A DNA stretch of 30,396 nucleotides from IMG/VR virus record IMGVR_UViG_3300014913_000053, positions 1 through 30,396 of that record. One strand, 5' to 3'. The DNA comes from a virus. This document shows positions 17,619 through 24,384 of this stretch, piece by piece; the stretch's first letter is position 1, and each line of letters starts with the position of its first letter. Made by a program: the position numbers and the translations under genes. The notes under the pieces are model-generated. The model made no database searches, had not been told where the DNA came from, and saw only the letters and a program-made list of their open reading frames with translations.

Positions 17619-17620
17619 TT

Positions 17621-17822
17621 TTACTCTTCTTTCCTCAGCAGACCATTCCATAAACGGAATGCCTCTTTTCTGTATTCAGCTACCGGACCCCTCATTCCAC
17701 AAGAATAACATTCCACATGCCACAACTTTGCGCTCAATCATTATCGTCGTCAGATTACTACCACAAAACGGACAAATCGCCGTCAGCTTGCTACCACAAA
17801 ACGGACAATCATCTTTGTTCAT
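17621..17822 (-). pseudogene. Lar-like zinc protein, frameshifted, with duplicated CPFCG unit
   Basis: ATG 17822 (ATGA overlap with the upstream gene) reads MNKDD, then two tandem 11-residue units, CPFCGSKLTAI and CPFCGSNLTTI. It soon leaves frame near CGCAAAG (about 17727) and stops after 48 residues. Shifting one base there gives WHVECYSCGMRGPVAEYRKE, then AFRLWNGLLRKEE, the typical Lar ending, with a stop two bases before the DHH start. The length of 202 bases is one more than a multiple of three, so one extra base explains it. The intact protein would be about 66 residues. It could be a decayed gene or a sequence error. Confidence 0.75.
17742..17807 (-). repeat. Tandem 33-bp duplication encoding CPFCG units
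   Basis: Two adjacent 33-base units beginning TGTCCGTTTTGTGGTAG differ at only 4 positions and encode 11 residues each. The duplication doubles the first zinc knuckle of the Lar-like protein and appears recent. Confidence 0.85.
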
Positions 17823-18514
17823 TTTTCAGCCTCTCGCTCTTCCTTTTCGCTGATCCTCTCAACCAATCTATTAATCGCCCTGTGACCAGCAAACATGGCT
17901 CTATCATGATTAGAACAACACCCCATATAGTCAGAGTTTGGCTCAGCAATAACACCTTTATAAAGCACACGCCAAGACCATTTCAAATCTGAACACATCT
18001 CAAGATAGGCATAAATTGACAGATCTTTTCGTTCCGTCTCCCAAATCCTCTTCTCTTCGTTGAAATGCCAATCTTTCATGAATTTAAACCATTCCCTAAC
18101 ACCCGTTACATCCTCATTTTCTCCATTGCTCCCTCTAACCAGTCTGTTAATCGCCCTAGATGCCTCATCCATAGCACTGGTCGCTATAAGCCCACCACCA
18201 ACATGATCATGGTACGGCTCTAGAACCTCACCATTACGGAACACACGCCAATGCCACTCACGGTGTTCGTCCCTGTCAATATAGGCATAAACCGACAGAT
18301 CTTTTCGCTCCGTCTCCCAAATCATCTTCTCTTCGTTGAGACGCCAATCTCTATATTCAGATGTCATCATAGCCTCAACTCGTAAACGCGAATTCGAAGC
18401 CTCCAGCTCTGCGTTAATCTGCAACAGCTCAAACACGAAAACATCAAGACTTTTAGTCGCCTTGTCAAACAGCTCTCTTACCACCTTAGCTCTCATTCTC
18501 GTGTTTCCACTCAT
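17819..18514 (-). CDS. Hypothetical protein with two 75-residue repeats
   Basis: 231 residues, not recognised. After an N-terminal helix (about 10-55) come two copies of a unit that begins EEK-x-IWETERKDLS(V/I)YAY, continues with a W-x-WRV strand, and ends RAINRLV. The repeats are 92 codons apart. At DNA level 18005-18074 and 18281-18350 are nearly identical, so the duplication is fairly recent. The unit looks like a small alpha-beta fold. The gene overlaps the upstream gene by 29 bases and the broken Lar-like gene by ATGA. Confidence 0.8.
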   Translation of the reverse strand: MSGNTRMRAKVVRELFDKATKSLDVFVFELLQINAELEASNSRLRVEAMMTSEYRDWRLNEEKMIWETERKDLSVYAYIDRDEHREWHWRVFRNGEVLEPYHDHVGGGLIATSAMDEASRAINRLVRGSNGENEDVTGVREWFKFMKDWHFNEEKRIWETERKDLSIYAYLEMCSDLKWSWRVLYKGVIAEPNSDYMGCCSNHDRAMFAGHRAINRLVERISEKEEREAEK

Positions 18515-18704
18515 CGCTCACCCTTTCAGCCATCTGTTCATCCAACTCTCTTAATGCAGCACGCGCCGTTATCAAAAGCCATCCCGTGATATAGACACTA
18601 TCAGAATTATCAGCCTCTTCCAAAATACGCTCATAGCTCTCAATCTTTGAAATCAAATCTGAACGTGTCTCTTTTAAACGATTCTCCATCATCCCTCCAG
18701 ACAT
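18486..18704 (-). CDS. Small helical hypothetical protein
   Basis: 72 residues, nearly all helix and probably coiled coil (LKETRSDLISKIESYERILE, then TARAALRELDEQMAERV). The start is uncertain: ATG 18704 has no clear ribosome site, while GGAGGG lies just before two further in-frame ATGs (18692 and 18689). It is the first gene after a palindrome copy (18712-18726) and a weak promoter-like sequence. Function unknown. Confidence 0.65.
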   Translation of the reverse strand: MSGGMMENRLKETRSDLISKIESYERILEEADNSDSVYITGWLLITARAALRELDEQMAERVSDEWKHENES

Positions 18705-18711
18705 CGCGTCT

Positions 18712-18726
18712 GCGAACTCAAGTTCG
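18712..18726. repeat. Dispersed palindrome copy D, 14 nt after a -10 box
   Basis: GCGAACTCAAGTTCG on the plus strand. On the minus strand GAACTTG begins 14 bases after the -10-like AAGAAT, the same spacing as copy E at 21358. The position would cover the transcription start, which fits an operator. Confidence 0.7.
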
Positions 18727-18739
18727 TTTTAAGACAACC

Positions 18740-18768
18740 ATTCTTGCACAAAACGGTACAAAAAGCAA
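18740..18768 (-). promoter_or_regulatory. Weak extended -10 promoter candidate
   Basis: TTGCTT, 17 bases, AAGAAT, with TGTGC just before the -10. The hexamers are poor. Its layout matches the better promoter at 21386-21414 in the TTTTG block, the TTGTGC end of the spacer and the 14-base gap to the palindrome, which is why it is listed. Confidence 0.4.
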
Positions 18769-18774
18769 GCAATT

Positions 18775-19071
18775 TTATGCGACAGAAGATAGCAAGTCAT
18801 GATAAGGATCTAACTCCTTGACTTGTGAATAATGCACGAATTCCAACCACGGAGAGCCATTATCAAGCACAACAGTGATACCCCAGGCAGTTGCCGCAAA
18901 CCCCGTGAATGTAGCCTGAGCACCCAAGCCCCCATGTAGGTTTATAGTCTTACCTTTTAGACGTTTGGAAATATCCTCAAGAACATCCGGCTTATCAACA
19001 GAATCTTCTTCTAGCACCTTATCTTTCCATTGTTGAATATTGGTCAGTAACCGCTTGGTTTTATCCTGCAT
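18775..19071 (-). CDS. Small hypothetical protein
   Basis: 98 residues from ATG 19071, which has AGGAGGAGA upstream. The N-terminal half is a charged helix (QQWKDKVLEEDSVDKPDVLE). The second half is a beta-rich stretch with GAQATFTGFAATAWGITVVL and SPWLEFVHYSQVKELDPY, similar in feel to SH3-like folds. A reading frame open further upstream to 19404 reads through the 3' part of the neighbouring gene out of frame and is not a single protein. Function unknown. Confidence 0.75.
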   Translation of the reverse strand: MQDKTKRLLTNIQQWKDKVLEEDSVDKPDVLEDISKRLKGKTINLHGGLGAQATFTGFAATAWGITVVLDNGSPWLEFVHYSQVKELDPYHDLLSSVA

Positions 19072-19075
19072 ATTT

Positions 19076-19338
19076 CTATCTCCTCCTGGCCTTTCGACGT
19101 GCCTGACGCTCACGCTTGCGCCTGTTGTGTCTCGTCTTCGCATCACGCTTGCCAGCCGCCCACTCAAGCAGCTTCTTGCTCTTAGGCATGGATGGGGCTT
19201 CACCTTTACAGAATCCGCCCCGTCTAGTACCGCTTCTGCATCACCATGAAGCTCTTCTGGAACTTTTTCAAATTTGTCCCTCAGCTCCTTGGGTACATCA
19301 TTCAAATCTTTCACCAATTCATCAGTCTGTACTTGCAT
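19076..19338 (-). pseudogene. Small acidic-to-basic protein, apparently frameshifted
   Basis: ATG 19338 has AAGGAGA upstream and reads MQVQTDELVKDLNDVPKELR, then a charged helix up to GDAEAVLDGADSV. In a different frame the sequence continues as KGEAPSMPKSKKLLEWAAGK and a very basic end (RRKRERQARRKARRR) with TAG at 19076-19078, 4 bases before the next start. Its 263 bases are one short of a multiple of three, so a base missing near GTAAAGG (about 19209) would explain it and give about 87 residues. Alternatively the basic part is a separate 37-residue gene from ATG 19189 (AAGGTGA upstream). The basic end could bind nucleic acid. Confidence 0.6.
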
Positions 19339-19354
19339 CTTTTCTCCTTGGATA

Positions 19355-19633
19355 CTAGCTTTTATCATCCTTGTCACACTTGAACGCCTCGAAGAATATC
19401 TCACTAACCGGCTTTGTCATAGGCTGAACCGAAACAATTCTATCAACTGACAGATTCCAATCATTTCTCTTGACAATTGGTATCGTAAACTTTTTGAAAC
19501 GCCTCCAACGCCACCAAAAAAGAAATCTGTACAACAGACGCATATACCACGGACCATTCCGACAGACGTTAGCTATACAAGCATTCTTCCTTAGCAAACT
19601 ACTCTTTGCTCTTTTGCATATATGACTTATCAT
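19355..19633 (-). CDS. Short protein with a major-capsid-like segment
   Basis: 92 residues. Residues 47-80 align by eye with residues 76-111 of the major capsid protein: FKKFTIPIVKR...NL, then IVSVQPMTKPVSEIFFE against LVSVQPMSAPVGGIFYY. Upstream is a Trp/Arg/Phe-rich segment (RFLFWWRWRRFKKF). The rest of the capsid fold is missing. It could be a capsid-gene fragment, a protein that mimics a capsid interface, or a chance likeness. The start is unsure: ATG 19633 lacks a ribosome site, and a frame from ATG 19645 overlapping the previous stop would join after a one-base shift at AGCAAAG. Function unknown. Confidence 0.6.
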   Translation of the reverse strand: MISHICKRAKSSLLRKNACIANVCRNGPWYMRLLYRFLFWWRWRRFKKFTIPIVKRNDWNLSVDRIVSVQPMTKPVSEIFFEAFKCDKDDKS

Positions 19634-19638
19634 TCAAT

Positions 19639-20145
19639 TCACTCATATTGTTCAGCCTTCATTCTTCTCTTCTCATCCCTTATAGATTGCTCACTGCACC
19701 CTATCCAGTTAGCAATTATTGATGCTGTCCAGTCCCTCTCTAGCATCGATCTTATTTCCTCCCTGTCCTCGTCAGACAGCCGCATAGCCTGCCTCTTCCT
19801 TATCACCTTAACCTCTACCCCTTGCGCCATCCTTCCTGCCACAGAACGGGACGTGCCTATACGCTTGCCAATCTCAACATAACTATAACCTTGCTCGCGT
19901 AGCTCCCTGGCTTTCTTCACCACAGCCTTATCCCAGCCGTTTTTCTTCCTCGGTACACTCCACCCCCTGTCATCAAGCACCTCTACATCATAGACTCCTG
20001 ACGGTCTTCCATGTCCATCCTTCGTTACAGCCACAAGAATGCCGTCACGTCCCTCTAACGCAAAGATCTCACACGCACCTATCTGAGCATGTGTCCTCAA
20101 CTCACCCGGTAGTACATCTAACAATTGTCCCAGTCCTTTATCCAC
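19639..20145 (-). CDS. Protein with two helix-turn-helix segments
   Basis: 168 residues from GTG 20145. Residues 1-60 look beta-rich (GRDGILVAVTKDGHGRPSGV). Residues 72-108 contain an HTH (AVVKKARELREQGYSYVEIG, then KRIGTSRSVAGRM). Residues 122-163 hold a second (DEDREEIRSMLERDWTASII, then ANWIGCSEQSIRDEKRRMK). This is the look of a phage DNA-binding regulator or homing-type specificity protein without nuclease. It overlaps the upstream gene by 28 bases. Confidence 0.75.
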   Translation of the reverse strand: MDKGLGQLLDVLPGELRTHAQIGACEIFALEGRDGILVAVTKDGHGRPSGVYDVEVLDDRGWSVPRKKNGWDKAVVKKARELREQGYSYVEIGKRIGTSRSVAGRMAQGVEVKVIRKRQAMRLSDEDREEIRSMLERDWTASIIANWIGCSEQSIRDEKRRMKAEQYE

Positions 20146-20543
20146 TTGAAAATATCTTCCAAGTTCATCCTGTATTCACTTTGAAAAACAAGTATTTTGC
20201 CAACTATCTCAGCCATGGCATAATGCTTGTTAAAATCGCGCTGTGTTCCTTCTGGAAGATTTGGTAAAAGTTCCTCGACATTATCACGAGAAGGTTCTAA
20301 CTGTGCCACATGCCACTTGACATCAGAACAGTTACTATCCTCCTCTGCGAAAGCAGCCGCAGCCTCACGCCGGTTAAATTTCATAAGAAAAGGATCATCC
20401 GGCATCCCCCATCTTGTCCGTCGCGCATCAAGATCATCTCTGTTATAATCACAATCACAAAGATAGAAATTAACGCCATTAGATAACGTGTTCTCAATCA
20501 CAAAAGAATAATCATCATCACCTATTTCTTTCTTATCCCTCAT
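20118..20543 (-). CDS. Hypothetical protein
   Basis: 141 residues, not recognised. It starts with a strand-rich region (DDDYSFVIENTLSNGVNFYL) containing CDCDYNRDDLDARRTRWGM. A stretch with FNRREAAAAFAEEDSNC and KWHVAQLEP follows, and a helical acidic and aromatic C-terminus ends the chain. The start overlaps the preceding stop by TAATG and has AAGGAGAA upstream. No catalytic motif is visible. Confidence 0.75.
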   Translation of the reverse strand: MRDKKEIGDDDYSFVIENTLSNGVNFYLCDCDYNRDDLDARRTRWGMPDDPFLMKFNRREAAAAFAEEDSNCSDVKWHVAQLEPSRDNVEELLPNLPEGTQRDFNKHYAMAEIVGKILVFQSEYRMNLEDIFKWIKDWDNC

Positions 20544-20830
20544 TACCAGTTCTCCTTATCCAAGATCTCTCGCAACCTATTGAACGAATCATGCTGTCCA
20601 TACTCCTCCAGCAAGCCATAGATGAAATCATCCATCTTCTTCTTGCTCTTACCAGACAGCACAGCTATCTCACGCAACAACGCCCCCATAACCTCTTCCC
20701 TCATGTTTATCATAGACACCTGAACAGCCATGACCCCCGCCCTCTCTGTCACACAAGCAGGACACCTGAGAAGTCCCTCCCTGTCAGGATGCGCTTGGAT
20801 AGTCCCATGCTTTTGACACGTAATATACAC
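20543..20830 (-). CDS. Small zinc-binding hypothetical protein
   Basis: 95 residues. The N-terminus has CQKHG, a His in HPDREG, and CPAC, enough for one zinc site of C-H-C-C type. The rest is helical with a basic SGKSKKKMDD turn; this is not a Walker A motif. The stop overlaps the start of the next gene by one base, suggesting coupling. Function unknown. Confidence 0.72.
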   Translation of the reverse strand: MYITCQKHGTIQAHPDREGLLRCPACVTERAGVMAVQVSMINMREEVMGALLREIAVLSGKSKKKMDDFIYGLLEEYGQHDSFNRLREILDKENW

Positions 20831-20833
20831 AGA

Positions 20834-21139
20834 TCACCTCATCAAAGTAAGATTGTACTTTGTCAATACCCACCAGATGCCTATCATTAAACACTCAACG
20901 CAATTTCCCTCATCAGCATCTGGAGCCCCCAACTTGTCGAAAGGTATCAACACCTTCCTGTCCCTCTTCATAAGCCTACCGTTCTCGCTATAATGCTCCT
21001 CAAATTCAGCCTTAAAAACCCACTCCTCACCATTACCGTCATCAGCAGGAACAGCCCCATAAAAGAACTTTTTGTTCCATACCTTCATGCCTGCATAATC
21101 GTCAGAAACTATAATTTCCGGTAACAAACCAGACGCCAT
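20834..21139 (-). CDS. Hypothetical protein
   Basis: 101 residues, not recognised. Beta-rich at the start (PEIIVSDDYAGMKVWNKKFF), then an acidic and aromatic middle and KRDRKVLIPFDKLGAPDADE. Two Cys near the end (CVEC) precede a short hydrophobic segment (LMIGIWWVL) that is too short and late for a signal peptide. AGGAGG precedes the start at a good distance. Confidence 0.72.
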   Translation of the reverse strand: MASGLLPEIIVSDDYAGMKVWNKKFFYGAVPADDGNGEEWVFKAEFEEHYSENGRLMKRDRKVLIPFDKLGAPDADEGNCVECLMIGIWWVLTKYNLTLMR

Positions 21140-21151
21140 CTTGGCCTCCTA

Positions 21152-21340
21152 TCAAACCCTTTTAACGTCACCTTTTAATCGCTGCACCATCCTGGCTAAC
21201 GCCTCCATGGTACTAAACGTGTCAACCACCTCCCCACAATCCCTGCACCTTACCCTGCGCTCCTTTGTCTCGACGACCAACGATGAATGAGTACAATCCC
21301 TTTTCTTCTTCCCAAAATCAGCACGAACAACATCGCCCAT
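21152..21340 (-). CDS. Small zinc-ribbon protein
   Basis: 62 residues from ATG 21340. CTHSSLVVETKERRVRCRDCGEVVD gives a C-x-H...C-x2-C site of a type common in small phage proteins; the rest is helical. The start is chosen because GAGGAG lies 6 bases upstream. The in-frame ATG at 21373 has no ribosome site and overlaps the palindrome copy E. The promoter at 21386-21414 should start transcription around 21379, so the palindrome falls in the leader or at the start site. Confidence 0.72.
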   Translation of the reverse strand: MGDVVRADFGKKKRDCTHSSLVVETKERRVRCRDCGEVVDTFSTMEALARMVQRLKGDVKRV

Positions 21341-21357
21341 CCTCAACTCCTCAATCT

Positions 21358-21372
21358 GCGAACTCAAGTTCA
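21358..21372. repeat. Dispersed palindrome copy E at a promoter
   Basis: GCGAACTCAAGTTCA on the plus strand, differing from the consensus at the last base. On the minus strand GAACTTG starts 14 bases after the -10 TATAGT, so it would sit just after the transcription start: a good operator position. Confidence 0.75.
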
Positions 21373-21385
21373 TTCAAGATGCTGG

Positions 21386-21414
21386 ACTATAGCACAATCC
21401 CCCAAAAAAGACAA
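21386..21414 (-). promoter_or_regulatory. Extended -10 promoter with downstream palindrome
   Basis: TTGTCT, a 17-base spacer ending ATTGTGC, then TATAGT. TGC before the -10 gives an extended -10. It drives the zinc-ribbon gene ending at 21152 and probably the genes after it. Confidence 0.65.
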
Positions 21415-21432
21415 GCCATTTATCAGCCTATC

Positions 21433-22383
21433 TTATAGCAAATGCTCACGCATCATCCTTATCACCATTGACTCAACGTCTTGATAACGAGCATTCGCTG
21501 GTAACGACGACGATAATACCAAACTGTCAGATTCAGCCTCTAACTCCTCAGAGTACTTCACCACTTTTTCCATGTCCCATTTTCCCAGTTTAATATCCAA
21601 CACAGTTTGTCGCTCTTCTTCCGGCAACGGAAACACTAACTCACTCGTCTTGAGCATCCTGTTGTTCTCAAGCAAGAGCCTAATAAGGTGACTGGCGAAT
21701 TTGGTATCATAGCCATACTTGTCCATGAGCGTAGATCTCGACGTGGCGTTATCAAGTCGGTGTTTCACCATCTTGTACGCTTTCTTGACATACACGCCAG
21801 GCTCTATCAGCAGATCACCTACCTGAATGTGATTCTTCACCCTCCCAAAAGGTCCTTTTTCCAGCGACAACTCAGCCATGACCATCTTGTCGTTACCATG
21901 ATCTATCAACTCGCTCAGCACCGATTCAGCCTCTAACAAAGACTCACGGTGCTCACCCCTCATGATCATCTTATGACGCTGTCCCCTGGCGTACGCGGAA
22001 AACCTCTTATGCGATTGCCTACTAGGAAACAGATGCCTATTCTTCAATAGCTCACGTCCCGTCTCTGTACATGAAACAATAGCATCCTCACCTACAAAGA
22101 GAACCTCCAAGATATTTGGATTGTTTGCAAGAGCCAGTTTTACAAAATGCCTAAACTCGTACAGCTTGACATCCACGGCATCCTTGTCGTTACGACCAGA
22201 TTTATCCTTGGATTTTATCGAGCAGTCCACCTCCTTAACCGTCTTAAGACCAAAGACATATTCTTCTGGGGGCATAAAAATCCCCATATAATCCCTGTCC
22301 GACTCGGGAGTATTTGTGCCATACAGGTGACTACCTGACTTCACCTCTAAGACAACATTCTCAAGGACTTCATCACCTCTCAT
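21433..22383 (-). CDS. RlaP-like nucleotidyltransferase (DNA polymerase beta superfamily)
   Basis: 316 residues. The nucleotidyltransferase signature is near the start: SGSHLYGTNTPESDRDYMG at 16-34, with Gly-Ser and two metal-binding Asp residues (29 and 31), followed by a strand with VDVKLYEFRHFV that could supply the third acidic residue. Helical C-terminal two-thirds. The pattern fits the RlaP-type family, proposed from genome context to act in RNA repair with ligases and kinases. The start overlaps the preceding stop by ATGA, with GGAGGG upstream. The specific substrate is unknown. Confidence 0.82.
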   Translation of the reverse strand: MRGDEVLENVVLEVKSGSHLYGTNTPESDRDYMGIFMPPEEYVFGLKTVKEVDCSIKSKDKSGRNDKDAVDVKLYEFRHFVKLALANNPNILEVLFVGEDAIVSCTETGRELLKNRHLFPSRQSHKRFSAYARGQRHKMIMRGEHRESLLEAESVLSELIDHGNDKMVMAELSLEKGPFGRVKNHIQVGDLLIEPGVYVKKAYKMVKHRLDNATSRSTLMDKYGYDTKFASHLIRLLLENNRMLKTSELVFPLPEEERQTVLDIKLGKWDMEKVVKYSEELEAESDSLVLSSSLPANARYQDVESMVIRMMREHLL

Positions 22384-22637
22384 TCGCCGCCCTCCATGAG
22401 ATTCACTGTCTGTCCCATCTTTATCTCATCTATGTACGCTTCTTCTAGCGCAGCCACTACCTCATCAAAAGAGCCTTCGACCCCTCCTATCTCACCTTCA
22501 TCAGTCGTTTGTGGACTTGTAGACTCTGAAATAAACGTAACACCATCCCCTTTGCCCTCGTAAACACTTGTGATCTTATCCGGCCAAACAGCAACCCGTC
22601 TCCCTAGCCTACTAAGCGTAAATATTGCCATTCTCAT
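22380..22637 (-). CDS. Small conserved-type phage protein, paralogue of 28675-28893
   Basis: 85 residues. LGRRVAVWPDKITSVYEG, then an acidic variable stretch, then SFDEVVAALEEAYID. The protein at 28675-28893 has the same plan (GEKLEIAVWPTDCTLVQ ... KIGELAERLG), so the two look related: a strand pair with VWP followed by a helix. The start and stop are coupled by ATGA to both neighbours. Function unknown. Confidence 0.75.
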   Translation of the reverse strand: MRMAIFTLSRLGRRVAVWPDKITSVYEGKGDGVTFISESTSPQTTDEGEIGGVEGSFDEVVAALEEAYIDEIKMGQTVNLMEGGE

Positions 22638-22813
22638 TTTGGTGTCCCCCTTAGTATACTCGAAAGCACTCTCGAAACTTCGTGATCTATCTTGGCTTGA
22701 TCGCTCTTGGAATACTCTTCAATCCTATCCTCAACAGCACCAGCCTGAAGATCAGCTACAAGCAACCCATGAAACAAATTGGCTACCCAGTCTTGCACTT
22801 CTTTTTTTGTCAT
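22634..22813 (-). CDS. Small helical hypothetical protein (59 aa)
   Basis: 59 residues from ATG 22813: MTKKEVQDWVANLFHGLLVA, then a charged helical remainder ending SILRGTPK. Both ends form ATGA overlaps with the neighbouring genes, which strongly supports it as a real gene. It belongs to the four-gene run that ends with the RlaP-like enzyme. Function unknown. Confidence 0.8.
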   Translation of the reverse strand: MTKKEVQDWVANLFHGLLVADLQAGAVEDRIEEYSKSDQAKIDHEVSRVLSSILRGTPK

Positions 22814-23148
22814 TTCTTGCTTATCTTGATCTTGTAGCCATTATGCTTGAGAAACACCTTGATATTTCTAATCTCTTTGCTGAACGCTCTTTCATTACAC
22901 TTCTTGTAATACCAACTCCTAAACTCGTGAGCTTCCTCTCTATTATCGGCCAACTCGTTATCAACCCTCTCGATACCATGTTCCTTCTCGTCTTCCTCGA
23001 CCCTAAGCAGAAGCCTTGCCACAACACTCTCCCACTTGCCTTCACTGTCCTCAAACAGCCAACCTTTAACGAACGGCACCTCGGTACGTTGCGAAGCCTC
23101 TCTTACTATCCTGCGTGCTCGCTCTCTTGTCATAAAATCATCCAGCAT
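22810..23148 (-). CDS. Hypothetical basic helical protein
   Basis: 112 residues from ATG 23148, which has GAGGGAG upstream; ATG 23175 is an alternative without a ribosome site. Mostly helical and charged (TRERARRIVREASQRTEVPF, then SVVARLLLRVEEDEKEHGIE), with a lysine-rich end. First gene after the promoter at 23195-23223, and it overlaps the 59-residue gene by ATGA. Function unknown. Confidence 0.75.
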   Translation of the reverse strand: MLDDFMTRERARRIVREASQRTEVPFVKGWLFEDSEGKWESVVARLLLRVEEDEKEHGIERVDNELADNREEAHEFRSWYYKKCNERAFSKEIRNIKVFLKHNGYKIKISKK

Positions 23149-23194
23149 AACAGCTCCCTCTTGTTGATAACTCATCAACGATCATTGAGCAAAG

Positions 23195-23223
23195 AGACTA
23201 TCACAAACTGGTCAAAAAGTCAA
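23195..23223 (-). promoter_or_regulatory. Sigma70-like extended -10 promoter
   Basis: TTGACT, 17 bases, TAGTCT, with TGTGA before the -10. The -35 overlaps the stop of the upstream gene. It would drive the four-gene run ending with the RlaP-like gene. Confidence 0.6.
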
Positions 23224-23492
23224 GACTTCAAACGTCTCTCAGCCTCCAAGCACTCAGGACGCCGCAACAAAACATGTCCACCCCCCTCGTTAAGTGGTAA
23301 AATACGCCCCTTCACACCTATCTCATGCCAGATTGAACAATACCAGATCGTTCCCATCCTGGCTGTAACCAAAAACTTACAAAACTTCCCAGGCTCCCAC
23401 GCGCATGTCTTCTCACCACATTTTATGGGCATAGCAAGCATTCTGTCCGACATCGCAGGATCACCAAAATGTTCTATGTCTTCTTTGTTCAT
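23220..23492 (-). CDS. Cys-rich hypothetical protein
   Basis: 90 residues with CGEKTCAWEPGKFCKF, YCSIW and PECL: five Cys spread over about 60 residues, suiting a zinc or iron-sulphur site. GAGGAGGAGTGAGTA precedes the start. The leader 23493-23587 carries palindrome copy F and a short open stretch ending DECKCEEE without a convincing start, possibly a remnant. Function unknown. Confidence 0.7.
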   Translation of the reverse strand: MNKEDIEHFGDPAMSDRMLAMPIKCGEKTCAWEPGKFCKFLVTARMGTIWYCSIWHEIGVKGRILPLNEGGGHVLLRRPECLEAERRLKS

Positions 23493-23573
23493 TACTCACT
23501 CCTCCTCACACTTGCACTCATCCACTAAATCATGCACTCTGAACCTATAACTCCCATATCGTCATCCTCTCTA

Positions 23574-23587
23574 CGAACTCAAGTTCG
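23574..23587. repeat. Dispersed palindrome copy F
   Basis: CGAACTCAAGTTCG immediately after the stop of the 71-residue gene, in the 95-base gap before the Cys-rich gene. No good promoter lies 14 bases upstream as for copies D and E. Confidence 0.75.
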
Positions 23588-23803
23588 TCAATCATCAAGT
23601 TTGAAATCCGGCAACACATCAGAGCCTTGACTCAATCTCCCTGTCAGCTTTGCATGTTCCAGTCTTATCGCCATAATCTTGCCCGCTGTCCCCAGTAGGC
23701 GAGCCTCAGCATGGGATTGATCAACCGCCGTTTCACCGCTGATTAGTCTATCTGTAGCTTGTCTCACGCTGCTCAGTAATTCGCTTGTCGTCTTCCACGT
23801 CAT
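23588..23803 (-). CDS. Small helical phage protein
   Basis: 71 residues, all helix: SVRQATDRLISGETAVDQSH, AEARLLGTAGKIMAIRLEHA, then a KLTGRL turn and an acidic PDFKLDD end. The pattern resembles short phage proteins with a helical pair ending in HA(K/R)LTGRL. It lies 3 bases after the HTH-repeat gene. Function unknown. Confidence 0.75.
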   Translation of the reverse strand: MTWKTTSELLSSVRQATDRLISGETAVDQSHAEARLLGTAGKIMAIRLEHAKLTGRLSQGSDVLPDFKLDD

Positions 23804-23806
23804 TTT

Positions 23807-24379
23807 TCATCTCCTTTTTGCAACTTCACGCCTCAGCCTTGACAGAGACGCAACCACTTCATCCAATAAACCATCTGCACCATATTTTAGTCGAAACCTC
23901 GATACGGCCTTTTGGCACTCTATTGAGCAAAACTTTTGTTTTTTCTTAACAACTTCAAAATCTTCACCACAAGGACATACCCTAATCTGCACTGGACGCT
24001 GATACCCAACCCTTATCCGTGCCTCACCTACTGTCTTCACGCTCTTCCCTGTCATCTCCGCTATGTCACTATCCCACATGCCCCAGTCAACCGATCCCCA
24101 GTCTGTACCCCTTAGCCCAGTATGGCATATATCTCTTCGTCTTCTTGCTCTTCCTACGGACGAAACCGTAACACCTAATCGCGTAGCCAGCACTTCATCC
24201 TCAACCTCACCAAGGGGTTGCTTGTCCCAGTCTATCCATACATCGACCTTTTTTATCCCCCTTCTTTCACGCGCATCCCTTACAGCCTGAAGAGATACCC
24301 CTAATTCCCTCGCAAGCTCAGCATCGGCAACTTCACCAAGAGGTTGCTTGTCCCAGTCTATACCACGCGGAGCACTCAT
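23807..24379 (-). CDS. HTH-repeat protein with C-terminal zinc finger
   Basis: 190 residues from ATG 24379. Two close copies of a DNA-binding unit, IDWDKQPLGEV followed by DAELARELGVSLQAVRDAR and DEVLATRLGVTVSSVGRAR, each ending RRRGI or RRRDI. A third, diverged copy follows (DWGMWDSDIAEMTGKSVKTV). Then comes a Cys4-type finger: CPCGEDFEVVKKKQKFCSIEC. It probably binds DNA as a regulator. The frame is open 34 codons further upstream, but that part is Cys/Trp-rich and overlaps the neighbouring gene, so the later start is chosen; its ribosome site is weak. Confidence 0.75.
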   Translation of the reverse strand: MSAPRGIDWDKQPLGEVADAELARELGVSLQAVRDARERRGIKKVDVWIDWDKQPLGEVEDEVLATRLGVTVSSVGRARRRRDICHTGLRGTDWGSVDWGMWDSDIAEMTGKSVKTVGEARIRVGYQRPVQIRVCPCGEDFEVVKKKQKFCSIECQKAVSRFRLKYGADGLLDEVVASLSRLRREVAKRR

Positions 24380-24384
24380 CCGAA

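Noticed and set aside
18775-19404. A single 209-codon frame across this span
   Set aside because: It reads a strongly basic gene end in the wrong frame. A strong ribosome site at 19071 and a stop at 19076 show two genes.
20543-20830. SGKSKKK in the zinc protein as a Walker A P-loop
   Set aside because: Lacks the GxxxxGK(S/T) pattern and any Walker B.
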